A program made the translations under genes and the position numbers. A stretch of 13,937 nt of DNA from Gammaproteobacteria bacterium (lineage in GTDB: Bacteria; Pseudomonadota; Gammaproteobacteria; Steroidobacterales; Steroidobacteraceae), in assembly GCA_030040235.1 (NCBI GenBank), contig JASHUC010000302.1, positions 1 through 13,937 on the forward strand, read 5' to 3'. The number at the start of each line of letters is the position of its first letter. The stretch's first letter is position 1. The notes below the pieces were generated by a model. It did no database searches and was not told where the DNA came from. It worked only from the letters and a program-made list of their open reading frames with translations. Positions 9,625 through 13,937 of this stretch are shown one piece after another.

Positions 9625-10545
9625 TCAACGATCCGTTGCGGCGATCGTAGCAATCTCGCGCAGCAGAATCGGATTGAAATCGCGAGGCTGCTCGAGCATC
9701 TGGAAGACGCCGGCGTTCTTCAACGGCACCAGCCGGAATCCCGGCACGAGCTTGCGGATGCGTTGCTCGCTCACCCGGCCGGAATTGGTGTCGATGGCAA
9801 CGATCGGCACGTGAATGCGCGGCAGCAGCGTCGCGAAGTCCACCGAGTTCAGATTGACGAGGGTCGCGATGGCGATCTGCGGCGGCTCGCGCGCCATATC
9901 GTCGGCGACCTTGCGCACGAAGGCCGGGGGGGTGGTCCGCGCGAAAAGCAGCGGTACGAAGCGATGCATCTGACCGATGAAGTCGCTGCGGAAAGCCGCG
10001 ATCTGTCTGTCGACCACCTGAGGCGGAAGAGGCGGCAGGCCGAGGCTCCTGAAGGTATCCACGCCGACGATTCCGAGCAGCCGCTCCCCGATCAGCGGGG
10101 CGGCTTCGAGGGCGACCGGACCGCCCATGAGGTGACCGACGAGCACGATGCGGCGGTTGGGCAGCCGCCGTGCCACGGCGGCGACGTCCTCTCCGTAGCG
10201 AGCCATCGACCACTCGGTGCGGTTCCGGCCCGATTCCCCATGCCCCGCGAGGTCGAGCGTGACGGTCGTATAGCGCGACTCGAGATCCGCAAGCTGCGCT
10301 CTCCAGTACGTCGAATTACAGGCCCAGCCGTGGATCAACACGACTGCCGGCTCGCCGTGTCCGTACACGTGGTATGCGATGCGCACCCCATCGGCCGAGT
10401 CGGCGAAGAGCGGCACGCCCGCGGAATGCGCCGCCGGGCCGGAGACCGCGGCGCTCGGGGGGGCCGATGCCGAGGGCATACTCGAGCGGCCGCACGCCGT
10501 GACGGCCAGGCACAGCAAGCCGGCCGCGATCGTTCGTAGCCACAT
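9625..10545 (-). CDS. Alpha/beta-hydrolase-fold lipoprotein lacking catalytic residues
   Basis: A 306-residue predicted lipoprotein: a short hydrophobic signal (LRTIAAGLLCLAV) and lipobox VTAC with Cys18, followed by Gly at +2, which favours outer-membrane sorting, then a Ser/Ala/Pro-rich linker (20-43). The rest is a clear alpha/beta hydrolase: VVLIHGWACNSTYW (68-81), TLDLAGHGES (96-105), VLVGHLMGGPVALEAA (134-149), ending NAGVFQMLEQPRDFN (277-291). The nucleophile elbow should read GHSMGG but has Leu139 (CTC). The catalytic His of the usual GHF motif is Val280 (GTC). The acidic position (IDTNSG, 251-256) also looks changed, with less certain alignment. Hydrolysis by the usual triad is therefore not expected. 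The ATG overlaps the upstream stop as TGATG, with GGAG 8-11 bases before it, so translation is coupled to the dehydrogenase. Confidence 0.88.
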   Translation of the reverse strand: MWLRTIAAGLLCLAVTACGRSSMPSASAPPSAAVSGPAAHSAGVPLFADSADGVRIAYHVYGHGEPAVVLIHGWACNSTYWRAQLADLESRYTTVTLDLAGHGESGRNRTEWSMARYGEDVAAVARRLPNRRIVLVGHLMGGPVALEAAPLIGERLLGIVGVDTFRSLGLPPLPPQVVDRQIAAFRSDFIGQMHRFVPLLFARTTPPAFVRKVADDMAREPPQIAIATLVNLNSVDFATLLPRIHVPIVAIDTNSGRVSEQRIRKLVPGFRLVPLKNAGVFQMLEQPRDFNPILLREIATIAATDR

Positions 10546-11990
10546 CACGAGCTCTCCTCGACATGCGCGGGCTCGGCGCGCAGTACTTTTCCGGGATTGA
10601 GAATGCCGTTCGGGTCGAAGGCGCGTTTGATGGCGCGCATGAGATCGAGTTCCACGCCGGAGCCATAGCGCTCGAGCTCCTCGACCTTCAGCCGCCCGAT
10701 GCCGTGCTCGGCGCTGAAGCTTCCGCCGAATTCCTGCACGAGGTCGTGGATCGCCCGCATCACCGTCCCGGCTTGCGCCCGGAACGCACGCGCATCTGCC
10801 CCGGGGGCCTGGTTCACGTTGAAGTGGAGATTGCCGTCCCCGACATGGCCGTAGGCGACGAGCCGTCCGTCGGGCAAGTGCGTGCGCACCCACTCGTCCC
10901 CCCGCTCGACGAATTGCGGCAGCCGCCCGACGGGGACCGATACGTCGTGTTTGAGGCTCGCGCCCTCGAGCCGCTGTGCCTCGGGGATATTCTCGCGCAG
11001 ACGCCAGAACTCGCTGCGCTGGCGCTCGTTCTGGGCGATCGCGGCATCGAGCGCGAGACCGCTCTCGAGCCCCGCGGCGAGCACATCCTGGGTGAGCGCC
11101 TCGAGCGGCTCCTCGGCGCGCGCGGCCGTGAGCTCGCACAGCACGTACCACGGGTGCGCCGAGCCGAGCGGATCGGCGACGCCGGTGATGTGCCGCAGCG
11201 CGAGCTCGATTCCGATTCTCGGGATCAGCTCGAACGAGCTCACAAGCTCGCCGCAGCGCTCGCGGAACGCGGCGAGCAGCTCGACCGCGGCGCGCACGTG
11301 CGGCACCGCGACGAAGGCGGCGGCGACGTTTCTCACCTTCGGATAAAGCTTCAGGCTCGCGGCCGTGATCACCCCGAGGGTGCCTTCGGCGCCGAGAAAC
11401 AGCGACTTCACGTCGTAGCCCGTGTTGTCCTTGCGCAGCGGGCTCAGGGTCGAGAGCTCCCGGCCGTCGGCGAGCACCACCTCCAGGCCGAGCACGAGGT
11501 CGCGCATCATCCCGTAGCGGAGCACGTGGACGCCGCCGGCATTCGTCGAAAGATTCCCGCCGAGCTGGCAGGTACCTTCCGACCCGAGGCTCAGGGGAAA
11601 GAACCGGTCGGCCTGCTCGGCGGCCTGCTGCACGCTCCTGAGCACACAGCCGGCCTCCGCGATGAGTGTGTAGGCGGGCGCATCGAGCGAGCGGATGCGA
11701 TTGAGCCGGGCGAGCGCGAGGACGATCTGACGGCCCGACTCATCGGGCGTCGCGCCGGCACAGTAGCTCGTGTTTCCGCCCTGCGGGACGACGCCGATCC
11801 GCTGCTCGTTACACAGCGCAAGAATCTGCGAGACCTCGGCGACCGTCCGCGGCAGCACCACGGCGCAGGCGCTTCCGTGGTAGAGACCGCGATAATCGGT
11901 GAGATACGGAGCGATCTCTGCGGGCGCGCTCAGCACGGCTTCGGCGCCGAGCCGGTCGCGCAGACGATCGCTGATGCTCCGCAAGGGCAC
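10545..11990 (-). CDS. FAD-linked 2-hydroxyacid dehydrogenase (GlcD / D-lactate / D-2-hydroxyglutarate dehydrogenase family)
   Basis: Oxidises a D-2-hydroxyacid to the 2-oxoacid with FAD, passing electrons to an acceptor other than NAD. The 481 residues show the PCMH-type FAD domain: VVPQGGNTSYCAGATP (67-82), LGSEGTCQLGGNLSTNAGG (135-153), RKDNTGYDVKSLFLGAEGTLG (186-206). The C-terminal FAD-oxidase domain has KHDVSVP (347-353), the metal-binding YGHVGDGNLHFN (380-391, His382 and His389), FSAEHGIG (425-432) and FDPNGILNPGKVL (458-470). The HVGDGNLH/EHGIG pattern suits D-lactate or D-2-hydroxyglutarate dehydrogenases; the exact substrate cannot be read. The start is the GTG at 11990, 20 bases after the end of the htpX-like fragment, with a weak ribosome site. 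Its TGA overlaps the ATG of the lipoprotein gene by one base. Confidence 0.92.
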   Translation of the reverse strand: MPLRSISDRLRDRLGAEAVLSAPAEIAPYLTDYRGLYHGSACAVVLPRTVAEVSQILALCNEQRIGVVPQGGNTSYCAGATPDESGRQIVLALARLNRIRSLDAPAYTLIAEAGCVLRSVQQAAEQADRFFPLSLGSEGTCQLGGNLSTNAGGVHVLRYGMMRDLVLGLEVVLADGRELSTLSPLRKDNTGYDVKSLFLGAEGTLGVITAASLKLYPKVRNVAAAFVAVPHVRAAVELLAAFRERCGELVSSFELIPRIGIELALRHITGVADPLGSAHPWYVLCELTAARAEEPLEALTQDVLAAGLESGLALDAAIAQNERQRSEFWRLRENIPEAQRLEGASLKHDVSVPVGRLPQFVERGDEWVRTHLPDGRLVAYGHVGDGNLHFNVNQAPGADARAFRAQAGTVMRAIHDLVQEFGGSFSAEHGIGRLKVEELERYGSGVELDLMRAIKRAFDPNGILNPGKVLRAEPAHVEESS

Positions 11991-12010
11991 TCGAGGACGA
12001 GCTCAGCGCG

Positions 12011-12157
12011 CTAGGCCGCCGCCCGGATCAGGGCGCCGCCCGCAGGGCCGCGCGAGTAGGCGTGCAGCCCGGTCGCGTTCGCAATGATCGTCCAAATGAT
12101 CGTGAGGACGACGAGGATCGCGATGTTGGTCGCGAGGAAAAGTAGAATGCGTCTCAT
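12011..12157 (-). pseudogene. htpX-like N-terminal fragment (48 codons)
   Basis: The ORF begins MRRILLFLATNIAILVVL, which closely resembles the first membrane segment of HtpX, the inner-membrane zinc metalloprotease of membrane-protein quality control. Full HtpX is about 290 residues with an HExxH site. Here the reading frame passes a segment (YSRGPAGGALIRAAA) that vaguely follows the family and stops at 12011; no HExxH, and no continuation in another frame, is present before the dehydrogenase gene starts at 11990. I read it as a remnant left when the rest of htpX was lost. The alternative is a real 48-residue single-pass membrane peptide: the frame is intact and ends 20 bases before the next gene, so it could be translated as a leader. 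The family match is by eye. Confidence 0.5.
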
Positions 12158-12268
12158 GGCGGAAAAGTAAGCTCCCGGAGAATGGTCCGCTTGCCTCCTT
12201 GGACCTGCCGAGCCGCGGCCGAGTTCGTCTCGCCCCCACTTTACCGATCGGGGGCCCGCGCGGCCATC

Positions 12269-12294
12269 CTGGGGGCAACAGCCTGATTTACAAG
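12269..12294 (-). promoter_or_regulatory. Possible heat-shock (sigma32-like) promoter of the htpX-like fragment
   Basis: On the minus strand CTTGTA is followed 14 bases later by CCCCAG. The sigma32 consensus is CTTGAA and CCCCAT with a 13-17 base spacer, so each hexamer differs at one position. It lies about 110 bases before the ATG of an htpX-like fragment; htpX is a heat-shock gene in enterobacteria. If active it may now drive the dehydrogenase and lipoprotein genes. Short hexamers in GC-rich DNA match by chance fairly often, so this rests mainly on context. The rest of 12158-12400 holds no gene I can support. Confidence 0.3.
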
Positions 12295-12400
12295 AGCTCG
12301 CGAGGGCTCGAGGCCCCTACATGACCGGGTCCGTCAAGCGGCTGTAGACCGCCATCTCGAGACTGCGTGAGCGGCGCGGCCGGCTTCCCGCGCGTGGGTC

Positions 12401-13450
12401 CTAGCGCAGGAGCGCTCCGAGCGCCCGCCCTACCGCGAAACTCACGAGGCCTGCGCCGCCCCCGATCAACGTCATGCGCAAGGCGCCACGCCAGGCGGAG
12501 CGCCCGGTGAATAGACTGAGCGCGAGCCCCACCGAGCACAGTGCGGCCAGGGTGGCCGCCGCGGCGCCGGCGATTCCTGCAACTCCTCTGAGCCCTGCGA
12601 TGAACGGCACCAGGGGTACCGCTGCGCCGATCGCGAACGATAGAAAGGATGCCGCGGCGGCGCGCCACGGTGAGCCGAGGTCATCCGGATTGAGACCGAG
12701 CTCCTCGCGCGACAGCACCTCGAGCGCCTGTTCCGGTCGTGCGAGCAGGGCACGGCTCATCTCGCGCGCCTGCTCGAGGGCGATGCCTCGCGCCTCGTAG
12801 ATGAGGGCGAGCTCCTCGGCCTCCTCCTCGGGATATGCGGAGACCTCCGCGCGCTCGAGCGCAATTTGATACTCGTACATCTCGCGCTGCGAGCGCACGG
12901 ATACGTACTCGCCGGATGCCATCGAGAGAGCCCCCGCGAGCAGTCCGGCCGCGCCCGTCGTGAGAATGTACGTCCCGCTCACTCCGGCCCCCGCGATGCC
13001 CATGACGAGGCTCGCGTTGGAGATGAGGCCGTCGTTCACGCCGAAGACGGCCGCGCGCAGATTTCCCCCGACGGTGCTGCGATGACGGGCGCCGACTTCG
13101 CTCGCCGAGGTGGGCATCGCGTGGCCTCCCGTCGAGACGCTGTAGATCGACAGTCCGCGCAGCTTCATTGCGGCGAGTACGCCGCGTAGCGACCGCGGTC
13201 CGAAGCGGCGTACGAGCACGGCAACGATCCGCGCCCGCAGGGAAGGCCGGAACGAACGTGGTGCTGCGGCGCGTGAGGCCGCGCCGGCGCGCTCGCCGAG
13301 CCGCTGCCACTCTCCTGCCTGCTCCTCCGCGGCGGCGGCAAGCTTGCGGAACAGCGCGCTCTTGGTGGGATCGGGCTCCGCGCGAGCGACCTCGAGGTAC
13401 AGCCAGGCCGACTCCTTCTCGTGGAACCAGCTGTCGGCTTCGGAGCTCAG
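12401..13450 (-). CDS. VIT1/CCC1 family membrane protein with N-terminal ferritin-like region (Fe/Mn transport)
   Basis: VIT/CCC1 proteins move Fe2+ or Mn2+ across membranes. Counting from a CTG at 13450 (349 residues), residues 1-60 resemble the ferritin-like CCC1_N region (WFHEKESAWLYLEVARAE..KSALFRKLAAAAEEQAGEWQRL). Then comes the VIT domain with GGNLRAAVFGVNDGLISNASLVMG (about 128-151), SMASGEYVSVRSQREMYEYQ (176-195), a charged metal-binding helix region (ERAEVSAYPEEEAEELALIYEARG) and three more membrane segments, five in total (about 129-154, 162-184, 264-284, 290-313, 324-347). The ferritin-like part seems to lack the usual EExxH histidine (EEQAGEW). The frame has no ATG, GTG or TTG before the GTG at 13219, which would delete this whole region, while family members begin where the CTG falls. 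Hence CTG start or a lesion. It follows the acidic-protein gene. Confidence 0.85.
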   Translation of the reverse strand: MSSEADSWFHEKESAWLYLEVARAEPDPTKSALFRKLAAAAEEQAGEWQRLGERAGAASRAAAPRSFRPSLRARIVAVLVRRFGPRSLRGVLAAMKLRGLSIYSVSTGGHAMPTSASEVGARHRSTVGGNLRAAVFGVNDGLISNASLVMGIAGAGVSGTYILTTGAAGLLAGALSMASGEYVSVRSQREMYEYQIALERAEVSAYPEEEAEELALIYEARGIALEQAREMSRALLARPEQALEVLSREELGLNPDDLGSPWRAAAASFLSFAIGAAVPLVPFIAGLRGVAGIAGAAAATLAALCSVGLALSLFTGRSAWRGALRMTLIGGGAGLVSFAVGRALGALLR

Positions 13451-13474
13451 AGTGGAATGTCTTTCTAGGGTGGG

Positions 13475-13495
13475 CCGGCTGTGTCAAGGAGCCGG
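13475..13495 (-). other. Intercistronic hairpin upstream of the VIT gene, TTGACA in its loop
   Basis: Arms AGCCGG and CCGGCT pair perfectly over 6 bp around a 9-base loop. On the minus strand the loop contains TTGACA, a consensus -35 hexamer, though no good -10 stands 16-18 bases on (TAGAAA is only 14 away). There is no T-run after the stem, so it is not a standard terminator. It lies between the acidic-protein stop (13509) and the VIT start, and may be an mRNA processing or regulatory element. Confidence 0.25.
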
Positions 13496-13508
13496 TGCAG
13501 TGGAATAT

Positions 13509-13847
13509 TCAATACTCGCCGCGGTCCTCGTCCTCTTCCTCATCCTCGTCCCAATCGTCATCGTCATCGTCCTCATCCTCGTCCCAGTCGTCATCTTCTT
13601 CCTCTTCGTCCTCTTCCTCCTCCTCTTCCTTTTCCTGCTTGGTCGATGCGGCCCAGCCTTCCGGCTCCCCGATGCGCTCGAGATCCATCTCATGCCAGGC
13701 CTCGAGATCGATTTCCTCGATGTCCCCGTCGAGGTATTCGATCTCGACCAGCTCGGAATCCTCATCGACGGAGAGCACCCGGAAGGATTCTTCTTCCTCG
13801 AGATTCTCGTACCACTGGCCCGCGAGGGGCTCGTAATCTCTGCTCAC
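13509..13847 (-). CDS. Small acidic protein with Asp/Glu/Trp-rich tail (DUF6763-like), function unknown
   Basis: A 112-residue cytoplasmic protein. Residues 1-68 form a small beta-rich domain (GQWYENLEEEESFRVLSVDED, VEIEYLDGDIEEIDLEAWHEMDL) that resembles, from memory, the DUF6763 family of gammaproteobacteria; I know no function for it. From about 71 onward the chain is almost only Glu and Asp with two Trp. The tail contains two imperfect copies of an 11-residue unit built on DDDWDEDED/E, encoded by 33-bp repeats at 13537-13569 and 13570-13602. The GTG start at 13847 is supported by GGGGAG 6 bases upstream. It lies 58 bases before the VIT/CCC1 gene in the same direction, so an operon and a role in binding divalent metal are possible but unproven. 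Confidence 0.85.
   Translation of the reverse strand: MSRDYEPLAGQWYENLEEEESFRVLSVDEDSELVEIEYLDGDIEEIDLEAWHEMDLERIGEPEGWAASTKQEKEEEEEEDEEEEDDDWDEDEDDDDDDWDEDEEEDEDRGEY
13537..13602. repeat. 33-bp imperfect tandem repeat, two copies, in the acidic tail
   Basis: Both copies begin TCCTCATCCTCGTCCCA (13537-13553 and 13570-13586), exactly 33 bases apart, then diverge slightly. The copies sit in a longer pyrimidine-rich run (about 13525-13640). The unit is a multiple of three, so copy-number change would lengthen or shorten the acidic tail without breaking the frame. Confidence 0.7.
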
Positions 13848-13914
13848 CTCTGACTCCCCAGGGAAAGAACTCGCAACCTAAGTTTAAGGGGGTGCTCAAA
13901 ACGAGTCTATCCCG

Positions 13915-13930
13915 TATAGTTTTTAATATG
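13915..13930 (+). promoter_or_regulatory. Possible -10 element and start codon at the right edge
   Basis: TATAGT (13915-13920) is a good -10 hexamer in an AT-rich island, and an ATG follows at 13928-13930, where transcription would begin. This may be the start of a divergent plus-strand gene beyond the window. Only 10 bases of it are visible and no clear -35 is present. Confidence 0.2.
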
Positions 13931-13937
13931 GTCGCGC

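Noticed and set aside
9605..9626. Hairpin GGCCGG / CCGGTC between tesB and the lipoprotein gene
   Set aside because: Short stem with a wobble pair and no T-run; convergent genes make a terminator likely here but the sequence does not prove it.
9625..11151. 508-residue version of the hydrolase lipoprotein
   Set aside because: The extension is out-of-frame dehydrogenase sequence. The lipoprotein signal and lipobox require the start at 10545.
10563..12014. 483-residue plus-strand ORF
   Set aside because: Antisense to the FAD-linked dehydrogenase, which has all family motifs.
12280..12300. Possible tRNA anticodon arm (minus strand CTTGTAAATCAGG)
   Set aside because: No acceptor, D or T arms can be folded around it and there is no TTCGA-type T loop at the right distance.
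12681..13487. 268-residue minus-strand ORF opening with TTG at 13487
   Set aside because: Different frame from the VIT protein; its translation is Arg-rich and has no domain. Kept only as a possible frameshift partner for the VIT 5' end.

Overview
The window is high-GC, densely packed DNA from a bacterium, most likely a gammaproteobacterium. This is inferred from gene content: a thioredoxin-reductase-like ferredoxin-NADP reductase next to TesB, a small acidic protein beside a VIT/CCC1 membrane protein, and an HtpX-type N-terminus. No rRNA, tRNA, CRISPR array, transposase or integrase is visible. GTG and TTG starts are common, and several real genes carry very long antisense ORFs, as expected at this GC content.

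Layout. (1) Positions 1-3101, minus strand: glgB followed by glgE (glgE runs off the left edge), the last steps of the maltose-1-phosphate route to alpha-glucan. A 16-bp perfect palindrome sits just upstream of the preferred glgB start. (2) 3399-4475, plus strand: a GlpQ-like glycerophosphodiester phosphodiesterase with no signal peptide. (3) 4510-7155, minus strand: a membrane-bound HAMP-GGDEF-EAL protein with both catalytic motifs but no inhibitory I-site. (4) 7330-9590, plus strand: a small three-cysteine protein, a ferredoxin-NADP reductase and acyl-CoA thioesterase TesB, closely spaced and probably one operon. (5) 9625-12157, minus strand: an htpX-like N-terminal fragment, an FAD-linked 2-hydroxyacid dehydrogenase and, overlapping it by one base, a lipoprotein with the alpha/beta-hydrolase fold that has lost its catalytic serine and histidine. 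(6) 12401-13847, minus strand: a VIT/CCC1 family membrane protein with a ferritin-like N-terminus and no conventional start codon, preceded by a small protein with a long Asp/Glu/Trp tail.

Most of the window is ordinary metabolism and signalling: storage glucan, lipid headgroup and acyl-CoA turnover, electron transfer, c-di-GMP and metal transport. I do not see a clear new multi-gene system. The points most worth attention are the pseudo-hydrolase lipoprotein coupled to the dehydrogenase, the htpX remnant with a heat-shock-like promoter, the Cys-protein/reductase pair with a possible leaderless start, the palindrome at glgB, and the acidic protein next to the metal transporter.
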